A stretch of DNA of 64,000 nt from positions 496,001-560,000 of the forward strand of contig CAWJWL010000001.1 in NCBI GenBank assembly GCA_963846565.1, read 5' to 3'. Positions 15,661 through 23,256 of this stretch are shown piece by piece; the stretch's first letter is position 1; each line of letters starts with the position of its first letter. The position numbers and the translations under genes were made by a program. The notes under the pieces were generated by a model that saw only the letters and a program-made list of their open reading frames with translations, ran no database searches and was not told the DNA's origin. This DNA is from WHSW01 sp963846565. Lineage in GTDB: Bacteria > Actinomycetota > Thermoleophilia > Solirubrobacterales > 70-9.

Positions 15661-16380
15661 CTACTGATCCAAGCCCAGCTCCTGCGTCAATCGCTGCGCT
15701 TCGATGTTCAGCTGGAAGAACTCTCCCGTCAGGATCAGGACGCCCATTGCGATCAGGATCAAGCCGCCGACGACGGTTATCGCCCGGTAGTGGCGCTTGA
15801 TCACTGCGAACGCGGAGGTCATCTTCGTGAAGGCGAGCGCCGTGAGCAGGAAGGGGATCGCGAGCCCGGCCGAGTAGACGACGAGGAGCAGCAGGCCCTC
15901 GAACATGTCGCTCTGGACCGATGCGAGGGCGTTGATCGAGGCCAGCGTGGGCCCGACGCACGGGGTCCACGCGATCGAGAACGCGGCCCCCGCGACGATC
16001 GGCCCGCCCTTCGAGGCCCGCTCCATCAGGGCCTCGACCCGCCACTCGCGGTTGAGCTTGACGATGAACATGCTGGCGATGAAGAGCACGCCCATCGCGA
16101 TCATCAGGATGCCCGCGATCTTCTCGAGCGTGTCCTGGCTCTCGCGCAGGGCCTCGCCGACCGCGGTCGCGGTCAGACCGAGGAGGATGAAGATGGTCGA
16201 GAAGGAGGCGACGAAGAGCAGTGCGGGGCCGAGCACCTGCCGCGTGCTCGCGCCCTCGAGCTCAGCCGGCTCGAGACCGGTGATCGCCGAGAGGTAGCCG
16301 GGTACGAGCGGGAGCACGCAGGGGGAGAGGAAGGAGATCAGTCCGGCCCATAGAGCGGTGAAGATGCCGACGTCGCCCAT
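15661..16380 (-). CDS. ccdA: Cytochrome c biogenesis transmembrane protein CcdA
   Basis: A 239-residue polytopic membrane protein that carries reducing equivalents from cytoplasmic thioredoxin across the membrane. The two redox cysteines are in LSPCVLPLVPGYLSA (helix 1) and AWTPCVGPTLASIN (helix 4), both with the family's Pro-Cys context. About six hydrophobic helices are visible. The gene follows a thioredoxin-domain gene by 31 bp on the same strand, which supplies a plausible electron donor. A c-type cytochrome is encoded later in the window (45.3 kb), consistent with a need for this pathway. Confidence 0.92.
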   Translation of the reverse strand: MGDVGIFTALWAGLISFLSPCVLPLVPGYLSAITGLEPAELEGASTRQVLGPALLFVASFSTIFILLGLTATAVGEALRESQDTLEKIAGILMIAMGVLFIASMFIVKLNREWRVEALMERASKGGPIVAGAAFSIAWTPCVGPTLASINALASVQSDMFEGLLLLVVYSAGLAIPFLLTALAFTKMTSAFAVIKRHYRAITVVGGLILIAMGVLILTGEFFQLNIEAQRLTQELGLDQ

Positions 16381-16411
16381 CGCCGAAATTGTGGCGCGAC
16401 ACGGCTGAGCG

Positions 16412-17170
16412 TCAGCTCAGCGCTGCCGCGAGCCTGCGCCGGTGCTCCCTCGCGAGCGGGTGGTCGGCGCCGAGCTCGGTGAAGATCGCGACCATCACCC
16501 GGCGGATCAGGTCGCGGCGCTCGGAGTCGGGCTCCTCCTCGATCGCCGACTGCAGAGCCTCGAGCGCCCCTTCGTGATCGCCGGAGTCCCAGGCCGAGAA
16601 CGCCGTCTGCAGGTCCTCCGACCCGCCTGACGCGAGCTCGAGCCGGCCGGCGAGGCCGTCGATGAGGAAATTGCCGGCGAAGCGGCCGAAGAGCTCGGAA
16701 GCCTCGTCGTTCTCGCCGCGCTCGACCAGCAGCCGCCCGAGCGCTGCGGCTGCTTCGGGATGGCGCGGGTTGAGCTCGAGCGCCTGGCGGAGCGATGCCT
16801 CATCGCCCGCTTCGGTGAGTCGGTCCGCCTTCGAGGGGACGAGCTGATTGAGGAACTCCTCGATCTGCGCCGGCGGGATCGCGCCGGTGAACTCGGCGAC
16901 CACCTGTCCGTCCTTGAAGGCCTTCACCGCGGGAATCCCGCGGATGTCGAAGCTCGCGGCGAGGCTCTGGTTGGCATCGGTGTCGATCTTCGCCAACTCG
17001 ACCTCGCCGTCGCGCATGGCGACCGCGCTTTCGAGGGCCGGGCCGAGCTGCCGGCACGGCCCGCACCACTCGGCCCAGAAGTCGACGACGACCGGGATCT
17101 CCTTCGAGCGCTCGACGACATCGGCGACGAAGTTCTCCTGGGTGATGTCCTTGACCGCAGGCACGGACAA
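16412..17170 (-). CDS. Thioredoxin-domain protein with TPR C-terminus (YbbN/CnoX-like)
   Basis: A 252-residue cytoplasmic protein. Residues 1-110 form a thioredoxin domain with the active site WCGPC (VVDFWAEWCGPCRQLGP). The remainder consists of tetratricopeptide-like helices (ALELNPRHPEAAAALGRLLVERGE). This architecture is that of YbbN/CnoX, a redox-active holdase co-chaperone. The family often has a changed active site, but a full CGPC is present here, so disulphide reduction is likely. The neighbouring ccdA suggests it may feed electrons to CcdA (inference). Confidence 0.9.
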   Translation of the reverse strand: MSVPAVKDITQENFVADVVERSKEIPVVVDFWAEWCGPCRQLGPALESAVAMRDGEVELAKIDTDANQSLAASFDIRGIPAVKAFKDGQVVAEFTGAIPPAQIEEFLNQLVPSKADRLTEAGDEASLRQALELNPRHPEAAAALGRLLVERGENDEASELFGRFAGNFLIDGLAGRLELASGGSEDLQTAFSAWDSGDHEGALEALQSAIEEEPDSERRDLIRRVMVAIFTELGADHPLAREHRRRLAAALS

Positions 17171-17231
17171 ACGAGGTTAGCGAGCGGGATCCGGCGCCTC
17201 CGCGACCCGAGCGCGCCAGAATGACGCTCCG

Positions 17232-17777
17232 ATGACGGACTCGCTCAGAGGCAAGCTGCTGGTCGCCTCGCCGGCGCTCGCGGACCCGAACTTCGCCCGT
17301 TCGGTCATCCTGATCACCGAGCACAACGACGAGGGAGCGATGGGCGTCGTCCTCAATCGGCCCTCAGAGACCGACGTGGGGGAGGTGGCGCCGGAGCTGG
17401 CGCCGGTGACCGACGGCGAGCCGGTGTTCATCGGCGGGCCGGTGCAACCCAAGGCGCTCGTCGTCCTCGCCGAGTTCTCCGAGCCCGAGGCGGCGGCCTG
17501 GATCGTCGCCGCCGATGTCGGCTTCGTCGCCGCGGAGACCGAGGGCGAGCGGCTCGAGCGCGCGGTGCGGAGGGGGCGGGTTTACGCCGGTTATTCGGGC
17601 TGGGGGGCGGGCCAGCTCGAGGCCGAGCTCGACGAGGAGGCCTGGATCGTCGAGCCGCCGCTGCCGGCGGAGCTGTTCCCGGACGACCCGAGTGCACTCT
17701 GGAGCGACGTGCTCGAGCGCAAGGGCGGGCAGTTCGCGCTGATCGCGCGGATGCCCGACGACCCGAGCCTCAACTGA
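17232..17777 (+). CDS. YqgE/AlgH family protein
   Basis: A 181-residue protein of the YqgE/AlgH family (DUF179). The hallmark blocks are present: LLVASPALADPNFARSVILI near the start, then GAMGVVLNRPSE, VFIGGPVQPKALVVL and YAGYSGWGAGQLEAEL. The fold is known but the biochemical role is not settled. It is divergent from the thioredoxin gene and converges with the amidase gene, 6 bp apart. Confidence 0.93.
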   Translation: MTDSLRGKLLVASPALADPNFARSVILITEHNDEGAMGVVLNRPSETDVGEVAPELAPVTDGEPVFIGGPVQPKALVVLAEFSEPEAAAWIVAADVGFVAAETEGERLERAVRRGRVYAGYSGWGAGQLEAELDEEAWIVEPPLPAELFPDDPSALWSDVLERKGGQFALIARMPDDPSLN

Positions 17778-17783
17778 GGCGTC

Positions 17784-18656
17784 TCAGCGCAGATAGTCGG
17801 CGAGCCCGTCGGCGAGCGCCTCGGCGATCCGCTGGCGAAAGCGGCCCGAGCTCAGCTTTCGCGCGTCGGTGGAGTTGCGCATGTTGCCCGATTCGATGAA
17901 GACCTTTGGCACGTCTGAGAGGCGCAGGCCGCCGAGATCGGAGCGCTCGTCGAGCCCGCCGGAGCCCAGGTAGGTGGAAGTGGGGAGCCCGGTGCCGCGT
18001 TCATACGCGTCGCGGAGCGCCCGAGCGAGCTTGACCGATGGCCGGTAGATGTCGTCGGTCAGCCCGTTGATCTTCGTCGAGTAGATGACGTGGAAGCCGC
18101 GTCCCGAGTCCGGGCCGCCGTCGGCGTGGATCGAGATCGCGGCGTCGGAGTGCGCTCGGTTGCCGATCCGCGCCCGCTCGTTGATGCACGGCCCGACGCC
18201 GTTGTTGTTGCGCCGCGTCAGCACCACCTTGGCGCCGTCGTCGGTGAGCAGCCGGGAGAGGCGGCGGGCGACGTTCATCGTGTACGCGTACTCCGGGTAT
18301 CCGGCGTCGGTCTCGGTCCCGGTCGTGTCGCACGCCTTGGTCTCGCCGTTGCCGATCGGGACGAGCTGGTTGATCTCGTCCGGGTTGGCGCCGTTCTCGC
18401 CGTTGTGCCCGGGGTCGATCGTCACCGTCTTGCCCGCGAGCGCGCCGTCGGCGGGCGCCTGTGGGCCGCGGTCGGCGGCGGACCCGGAGGCAAGGGCGAG
18501 CGCGGCGAGCAGCGTCAGAGCGATCAAAGGCGCTCGCCGCCTAGAAGCAGTCGACGTCGAGGTCGTCGGCGACCTTGCGGGGAACGTCGTCGTAGAGGTC
18601 CTTCGCGATCGCCTTGCGCTCAGAGGGCGTGGCCTTGCGATCGGCGCCGGCGGCAC
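17784..18656 (-). CDS. N-acetylmuramoyl-L-alanine amidase (Amidase_3), exported
   Basis: Zinc-dependent cell-wall amidase that cleaves the MurNAc-L-Ala bond. The Amidase_3 domain shows TVTIDPGHNGENGANPDE, NVARRLSRLLTDDGAKVVLTR, SDAAISIHADGG and the late catalytic Glu in DVPKVFIESGNMRN. A signal-like hydrophobic stretch (PLIALTLLAALALASGSA) precedes it, with Arg-Arg-Arg just before. The start is unclear. The GTG at 18656 keeps the RRR n-region but adds about 40 low-complexity residues and overlaps the upstream 61-residue gene in another frame by 116 nt. A TTG at 18527 would avoid the overlap but lose the basic residues. Confidence 0.86.
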   Translation of the reverse strand: MPPAPIARPRPLSARRSRRTSTTTFPARSPTTSTSTASRRRAPLIALTLLAALALASGSAADRGPQAPADGALAGKTVTIDPGHNGENGANPDEINQLVPIGNGETKACDTTGTETDAGYPEYAYTMNVARRLSRLLTDDGAKVVLTRRNNNGVGPCINERARIGNRAHSDAAISIHADGGPDSGRGFHVIYSTKINGLTDDIYRPSVKLARALRDAYERGTGLPTSTYLGSGGLDERSDLGGLRLSDVPKVFIESGNMRNSTDARKLSSGRFRQRIAEALADGLADYLR

Positions 18657-18726
18657 CGACGACGAGCGCGCTCACAGTCACGGCGATCAGCGGCGCTGCA
18701 AGGCGGATCGACCTCATCGGCGGCAT
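18541..18726 (-). CDS. Small exported protein
   Basis: A 61-residue protein with a clear signal peptide (MRSIRLAAPLIAVTVSALVVGAAGA) and a short mature part rich in Lys and Asp (DRKATPSERKAIAKDLYDDV...DCF). It ends in Cys-Phe. It is unlike any family I can name. It lies immediately upstream of the amidase gene on the same strand and overlaps its longest possible reading frame. Its signal sequence and the amidase leader are similar in character (AAPLIAVTVSAL against APLIALTLLAAL), which could reflect a duplication or a decayed upstream copy. Confidence 0.5.
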   Translation of the reverse strand: MPPMRSIRLAAPLIAVTVSALVVGAAGADRKATPSERKAIAKDLYDDVPRKVADDLDVDCF

Positions 18727-18839
18727 CGTAGCGCTGGGCGCCGCGGCCGAAGTGAGCCCAGCTCCAGGAGGAGCCGGCGGGCTGGGTTGACGCCGGGCCG
18801 CGCTACGCGGCCGTATTGCCGCCCAAGTAGCGCTCGATA

Positions 18840-19023
18840 AGACTGGTTATGTGAACCCGAGCGGGGAGTTCTGGCGGCAACTACTGCCTGAGAAACTTTT
18901 CGAGAAGGCGTGTTTAGGCTCGAGAGGGCTCGGGTATTCCTCCGTTGCGCCCTAGCCACACACGGCCTGGGCATCGTCGACGGCCCGGGTTTCCCCCCAC
19001 CCGGGCCGTCGCATTTTCTTCTT
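18840..19023 (+). ncRNA. Candidate structured RNA with 3' terminator (family unknown)
   Basis: A non-coding stretch between divergent genes. ACCCGAGC (18855-18862) pairs perfectly with GCTCGGGT (18928-18935), enclosing a hairpin GGCGG-CAACTA-CTGCC (18873-18888) and a second helical region. A further partial stem lies near 18945-18970, followed by a strong terminator whose loop contains six C. The multibranch layout suggests a small RNA or a leader attenuator for the sigma gene at 19098. I tried TPP, cobalamin, c-di-GMP, 6S and SRP signatures by eye without a match. Confidence 0.35.
18978..19023 (+). terminator. Strong Rho-independent terminator with hexa-C loop
   Basis: A perfect 13-bp stem (18978-18990 with 18999-19011), loop TTCCCCCC, then CATTTTCTTCTT (19012-19023). 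It lies 74 nt upstream of the sigma gene and no plus-strand gene precedes it, so it must end a non-coding transcript or act as a leader terminator. Confidence 0.85.
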
Positions 19024-19097
19024 CGGGGCCCGGGGGAACCCGGCGCAGGGGCGCTCGCGAGGCGACCACTAGGCTGGATGTCGCGACCCCGCGACCG

Positions 19098-19907
19098 ATG
19101 AGCAGCGAGCGCCCCTCTCCCAAGCCCCCCGACTTTCCGCCCGCCAGAGGTCCGGAGCAGGCCCTCCGCGACGAGGAGGACCTGCTCGCGGCCTATGCGC
19201 GCACGCGCGACGCCGCGGCCCGTGAGGAGCTCGTACGCCGCTTCATGCCCTTCGCGCGCAGCCTCGCGATGCGGTACTCCGGCGGGATCGAGCCGACCGA
19301 AGACCTGATCCAAGTGGCCAGTCTCGGGCTCGTCTCGGCGCTCGAACGGTTCGATCCGGAGCGTGGCGTCCCGTTTACCGCATTCGCCGGGCCGACGATC
19401 CTCGGTGAGCTGCGGCGCCACTTTCGTGACCGGGTGTGGACGATGCGCGTCCCACGCGGCCTGCAGGAGCGCATTCGAGAGGTCGAGGGCGCGATCGCCA
19501 AGCTCTCGAGCGAGCTCGAGCGCTCACCGACGGTTGCCGAGATCGCTTCCCTGATCGACATCGGCGAGGCCGACGTGCTCGAGTCCTTCGAGGCATCGGT
19601 CGCACGGCGGACGATGTCGCTCGACCAGCCAGCCTCCGCCGCCGAGGCCGGCGAGGATGCCTCGATGGGAGAGCGCCTCGGCTCCGAGGACCCCAACTTC
19701 GAGCTGATCGAGGATCGCCAGGCGATCGAGGCCGGGGCGAGCGCCCTCGATGAGATCGAGCGTGAGGTGCTGCGGCTTCGCTTCGAGGAGGACATGACCC
19801 AGTCGAAGATCGCCGAGCAGGTCGGGTACTCGCAGATGCACGTCTCCCGCATCCTGCGGCGGGCGCTCGGCAAGCTGCGCGACGCGGCCCGGATGCTCGA
19901 GAGCTGA
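19098..19907 (+). CDS. RNA polymerase sigma factor, SigB/SigF/FliA type
   Basis: A 269-residue group 3 sigma factor. Region 2 is intact (LVRRFMPFARSLAMRYSGG, EDLIQVASLGLVSALERFDPERGVPFTAFAGPTILGELRRHFRD). Region 3 follows (VPRGLQERIREVEGAI), and region 4 with the HTH (MTQSKIAEQVGYSQMHVSRILRRALGKLR). Such factors direct stress, sporulation or motility regulons and are controlled by anti-sigma kinases. Here an anti-sigma candidate is encoded convergently 12 bp downstream. The ATG at 19098 is used because the upstream in-frame extension is low complexity and overlaps the terminator hairpin region. Confidence 0.92.
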   Translation: MSSERPSPKPPDFPPARGPEQALRDEEDLLAAYARTRDAAAREELVRRFMPFARSLAMRYSGGIEPTEDLIQVASLGLVSALERFDPERGVPFTAFAGPTILGELRRHFRDRVWTMRVPRGLQERIREVEGAIAKLSSELERSPTVAEIASLIDIGEADVLESFEASVARRTMSLDQPASAAEAGEDASMGERLGSEDPNFELIEDRQAIEAGASALDEIEREVLRLRFEEDMTQSKIAEQVGYSQMHVSRILRRALGKLRDAARMLES

Positions 19908-19919
19908 ACTGCCGGCGCG

Positions 19920-20729
19920 CTAGCCGGCGGCGGTGATTCGCAGGCGGACGTGCTCGCCGCCCTCACCGCGTTCGACCTGGACCACTTCGGCGAGCGCTTC
20001 GAGCGTCGCCTCGATCCCCGGAATCCGCATCCCTTCGATCATCCGCTCGCCGCCGCCCTCAGGCAGCGGCCCGATGCGGAGCTCGAAGGCGCCGTCCTCC
20101 TCCTTGACGGCGAGGCGCACGGTGCCGTTCGGGAACCCCTGTGGGCCGCCGGCGGAGATCGCATCGCTGAGCAGGACCGCGTCGGAGAGCCGGTCGACCG
20201 AGAAGTCCGCACGGGTCGCGAGCATCGCGATCACCCTGGCGAGCACGAGCGAGAGCCCGTCGCCGGTGCTGATCTCGATCCGTGTCTCACCGTCGGAGAT
20301 ACCGATTTGCTCCGGAGGCTGGCCGTTGAGGCGAGCGAGGCGCATCCGCATCGTCACCGTCGTCCCCCCGCCCGGGGTCATGTCGATCGCGAAGCCGTCG
20401 CTGAGCGCGGCGATCAGCGGGATGCCCAGCCGCAGGGACCGGCGCTCGACATCGACGAGCGGGCGGATCCCGCGGCCGCGGTCGGCCACCTTGACCACGA
20501 GCCGCTCCGCGTCGGGGCGCGCACTTACCTCGAGCGTGCCCAGCTCACCCGGCTCGTACGCGTGGGTGACGACGTTCGAGCACGCTTCCGTGACCACGGT
20601 TTTCAGATCGGCAAGCTCCTCGGGTTCCATCCCGAGGACGTCCGCCAGCCCGGAGAGCGCATGACGGACGAGAGCCACGTTCTCGGCTTTGGCGGGAAGC
20701 GAAAATTCGACGCTCGCGTCAGCCTCCAC
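19920..20729 (-). CDS. Anti-sigma factor, RsbW/SpoIIAB-like, with degenerate second domain
   Basis: A 269-residue protein, about twice the RsbW length. Residues 1-135 form a GHKL ATPase/kinase domain with the N-box EACSNVVTHAYEPG, the G1 box VADRGRGI and the G2 box TPGGGTTVTM. Residues 150-269 look like a second copy of the same fold (FSVDRLSDAVLLSDAI...GTVRLAVKEEDGAFELRIGPLPEGGGERM). The Glu/Asn of the N-box and the Asp-Gly of G1 are lost there, so it should not bind ATP. It probably sequesters the convergent sigma factor and is relieved by an STAS antagonist encoded elsewhere. Sigma pairing is inferred from position. Confidence 0.82.
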   Translation of the reverse strand: MEADASVEFSLPAKAENVALVRHALSGLADVLGMEPEELADLKTVVTEACSNVVTHAYEPGELGTLEVSARPDAERLVVKVADRGRGIRPLVDVERRSLRLGIPLIAALSDGFAIDMTPGGGTTVTMRMRLARLNGQPPEQIGISDGETRIEISTGDGLSLVLARVIAMLATRADFSVDRLSDAVLLSDAISAGGPQGFPNGTVRLAVKEEDGAFELRIGPLPEGGGERMIEGMRIPGIEATLEALAEVVQVERGEGGEHVRLRITAAG

Positions 20730-20759
20730 GGCGCTCAGAATACCCGTGCTCGGGTACCC

Positions 20760-21098
20760 CTAATCTCGTTTCCAGCCGCGGCCGAAGAGTCGACCCATGC
20801 GCCCGGTCCGAACATTGGCGCTGAACGCCCCGGGACCGTCCTCGGGCGGCGGCAGCTTCTCGACCGCCGCAGCGTCGATTGCGAGCGTCACCCCACGCTC
20901 CGCGGTGCGCCCGACCTCGGGCGCGTCAACGAAGCGGAGATCTCCATTCGTGGCTTTGAGCACGATCCCGTCGAGGATGTGCTCCCGGTAGTTGTCCACC
21001 ACCTGGTTCACGGTCCCGACCTCGACCTCGTCGGAGCTGAACACGGGCGTTCCAACCTGGACCGCCGTGTAGTGGATTGCATGGCCGTCGTCGATCAC
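20760..21098 (-). CDS. PRC-barrel-like / DUF2171-like protein
   Basis: A 112-residue protein. Its first half (VQVGTPVFSSDEVEVGTVNQVVDNYREHILDGIVLKA...LRFVDAPEVGRTAERGVTLAID) has the strand pattern of PRC-barrel domains, which bind partners or RNA-processing factors. The C-terminus is basic and probably disordered (GRMGRLFGRGWKRD). No catalytic motif is visible. It lies 30 bp upstream of the anti-sigma gene on the same strand, so the two may be co-transcribed. Confidence 0.6.
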   Translation of the reverse strand: MIDDGHAIHYTAVQVGTPVFSSDEVEVGTVNQVVDNYREHILDGIVLKATNGDLRFVDAPEVGRTAERGVTLAIDAAAVEKLPPPEDGPGAFSANVRTGRMGRLFGRGWKRD

Positions 21099-21132
21099 CG
21101 GCTAAAGAATAGGCTGACGCGGCGCCGGGCTA

Positions 21133-22002
21133 CTACGCAGCGAGCCGCTCGGCGACCTCGGGGTGCTGGCTGAACGAGACGATCTCACGGCTCAAGCGCC
21201 CTCCCTGCCACGCCAGCGGTGACTCCCCCTCCCCCTCGCTGACGAGCCGCCCTCGCGGGAGTCGTCGCGCCCATTCCTCGGCGACCGCGTGGGGATGCCC
21301 TGGATCCGCCTCGTCATGGCTGCCGACGACCAGCGCCGGCAGCTCGAGCCGCTCGAGCTCTGCCAGGTCCTCGAACGGGCGCGAGCGAGGAACCTGGTGC
21401 AGCGCGGCGGCGACCGCCTCCGGATAGCGGTGGCGCTCGAGCCGCTGACGCGCGATCCGCAGCAAGGTCTCTCGCCACTCGGGTGCAAGGTCGTGGTCGT
21501 AGGCGGCGATGAACCCCTCCACCCCACCGCGCTCGAGGCCGTCCGCGAGTTTGTCCCACTCGGCGAGCGACTTCTCGCTCGGCTCACGGCCGTGGTAGAC
21601 GGGCCCGATGATGACGAGGCCGGCGACGCGGTCCGGCTCGGCGAGGGCGAGCGCGGTAAGCGTGTGCGCACCCATCGAGTGGCCGGCGAGCAGCGCGCGC
21701 CGCTGCGGGGCCTGCTCGTCGAGGACAGCGCGCATGTCGGCGGCGAGCTCCTCGAAGGTATAGCCGCCGCCGGCCGGGGCCGGATCCGACTCGCCGTGGC
21801 CCCGAGCGTCGTAGGAGATCGTCGCGAAGCCCTGGCGCGGCAGCATCCGCGATCCGTGGACGACGACGCCGCGGGTCGCGGTGAGGCCGTGCGCAAGCAC
21901 GATCGGCGCGCCGCCCTCGGGGCCATCGACCTCACCGGCGATCGCCGGACCCTCCGCCGAAACGGTGAAGGTTCGCGGCGCCGAGTCGGGTCCGGGAGTC
22001 AA
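21133..22002 (-). CDS. Alpha/beta hydrolase
   Basis: A 289-residue alpha/beta hydrolase. It has the oxyanion segment IVLAHGLTATRG, the strand-turn FATISYDARGHGESDPAP, the nucleophile elbow GHSMGAHT (Ser) and a late Asp/His region (VVGSHDEADPGHPHAVAEEWA). The substrate cannot be inferred; esterases and lactonases share this pattern. The start is a TTG that overlaps the TGA of the peroxiredoxin gene (TTGA), implying translational coupling. It is third in a cyclophilin-peroxiredoxin-hydrolase operon. Confidence 0.82.
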   Translation of the reverse strand: MTPGPDSAPRTFTVSAEGPAIAGEVDGPEGGAPIVLAHGLTATRGVVVHGSRMLPRQGFATISYDARGHGESDPAPAGGGYTFEELAADMRAVLDEQAPQRRALLAGHSMGAHTLTALALAEPDRVAGLVIIGPVYHGREPSEKSLAEWDKLADGLERGGVEGFIAAYDHDLAPEWRETLLRIARQRLERHRYPEAVAAALHQVPRSRPFEDLAELERLELPALVVGSHDEADPGHPHAVAEEWARRLPRGRLVSEGEGESPLAWQGGRLSREIVSFSQHPEVAERLAA

Positions 22003-22466
22003 CCGACCGCGTCGCGGGCGAGGGAGAGCGCTCCCGCGAGATGCTCGACGTCCTTGTAGCGGAGGCCGAGCAGGGCGACGTGCCGGTAGCGGACCTGCCC
22101 TTCGGGGTCGACGATGAAGATCGAGCGGCGTACGAGGCCGCCGGGGCCGACGACGCCGTACTCCCGCGCGGTCGCGTGGTCGGTGTCGGCGAGCAGTGGC
22201 ACGGTGAGCTCGTGCTCGGCGGCGAAGCGCTCGTGCGAGGAGACCGATTGCGGTGAGATCCCGAGCACGATCGCGTCGAGGTCGTCGAGGTGATCGGCGG
22301 CGTCCCGGTAGGAACAGAACTGCCGCGTGCACACCGGGGTGAAGTCGCCCGGATAGAAGGCGAGGACGACCCATTGGCCGCGGAGCTCGGAGAGCCGGTA
22401 GCTGCGTCCGCCGCTCGCCTCGAGCACGAACTCGGGGGCGGCGTCGCCGATGCCGACCTTGCTCAC
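21999..22466 (-). CDS. Peroxiredoxin, Bcp/AhpE type
   Basis: A 155-residue thiol peroxidase that reduces hydroperoxides. The peroxidatic cysteine is C46 in YPGDFTPVCTRQF, with a candidate resolving cysteine at C51, the spacing typical of Bcp-type enzymes. The rest of the thioredoxin fold is intact (VLGISPQSVSSHERFAAEH, YGVVGPGGLVRRSIFIVDPEG). It is encoded 10 bp after the cyclophilin gene and overlaps the hydrolase start, so all three probably form one message. Confidence 0.9.
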   Translation of the reverse strand: MSKVGIGDAAPEFVLEASGGRSYRLSELRGQWVVLAFYPGDFTPVCTRQFCSYRDAADHLDDLDAIVLGISPQSVSSHERFAAEHELTVPLLADTDHATAREYGVVGPGGLVRRSIFIVDPEGQVRYRHVALLGLRYKDVEHLAGALSLARDAVG

Positions 22467-22476
22467 GCCGGCTCGA

Positions 22477-23160
22477 TCACCCGGCGTCGATCGTGACCGT
22501 GTCGAGGGTCACCACCTGGGTCGGGGTGCCGGTCTGGCCGCTCGCGGGATCACCCAGCGCCGCGATCGCCTGGACCACCTCGATTCCCTCGACCACCTCG
22601 CCGGCGATCGCGTAGTCGGGCGGCAGCCCCGCGTCCGCCTGGGCGACGACGAAGAACTGGCTACCGGAGGTCCCCGGCGGCTCGGTCGCCGTCTTCGCCA
22701 TCGCGACCGTCCCCTGCAGGTAAGCGGTGTCGCCGGGTGGCGCCTCCTCGACCGAGTAACCGACGCCGCCGGTGCCGTTGCCGAGCGGGTCGCCGCCCTG
22801 GATGAAGGCCCCCGTGACGATGCGGTGAAACCACGTGTCGTCGTAGACGCCCTCCTCCGCGAGGAACGCGAACGAGTTCGCTGTCTTCGGCGAGTCCTTG
22901 GTGTCGAGCTCGATCACGAACTCCCCGCAGCTCGTCGCGACCGTGGCCGTCGCCGGCTCGCCCGGTTGGAGCACCTGCTCGGGCCGCTTCAGCCTCACCT
23001 CGCCCGCGGCCGGCTGCTCCGCGGTCTCACAGCCCTGCCCACCGGCGCTGGTGGTCGTTCCGGGGGACGCGGGATCCTCCTCGCCGCCGCCGCCGCAGCC
23101 TGCGATCGCGACGGTTCCGAGCACGAGCAGGATGAGAAGGGCGTTGCGCGGCGTTCGCAT
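22477..23160 (-). CDS. Peptidyl-prolyl cis-trans isomerase, cyclophilin type, lipoprotein
   Basis: A 227-residue extracytoplasmic cyclophilin. The N-terminus is a lipoprotein signal (ALLILLVLGTVAIAGC, lipobox AIAGC), followed by a Gly/Thr/Ser linker. The cyclophilin domain carries NSFAFLAEEGVYDDTWFHRIV, FIQGGDPLGNGTGG, GTVAMAKTATEPPGTSGSQFFV and ending VTLDTVTI. It probably assists folding of exported proteins at the outer face of the membrane. The ATG at 23160 is chosen because it places the signal at the N-terminus. It is first in the operon with the peroxiredoxin and hydrolase genes. Confidence 0.92.
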   Translation of the reverse strand: MRTPRNALLILLVLGTVAIAGCGGGGEEDPASPGTTTSAGGQGCETAEQPAAGEVRLKRPEQVLQPGEPATATVATSCGEFVIELDTKDSPKTANSFAFLAEEGVYDDTWFHRIVTGAFIQGGDPLGNGTGGVGYSVEEAPPGDTAYLQGTVAMAKTATEPPGTSGSQFFVVAQADAGLPPDYAIAGEVVEGIEVVQAIAALGDPASGQTGTPTQVVTLDTVTIDAG

Positions 23161-23256
23161 CGGGGCGGGAGGGTACCTTGCGCTCATCCCGCAGGAGGAG
23201 CGTGATCCGCCTCGAGGAGGACGAGCGCTGGCCGGGGCCTCGCTAGCGTGGCGAGG

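Noticed and set aside
18870..18935. CTGAGA at 18888-18893 as part of a TPP riboswitch.
   Set aside because: The second TPP-binding half and the usual closing helices are absent, and no thiamin gene is nearby.
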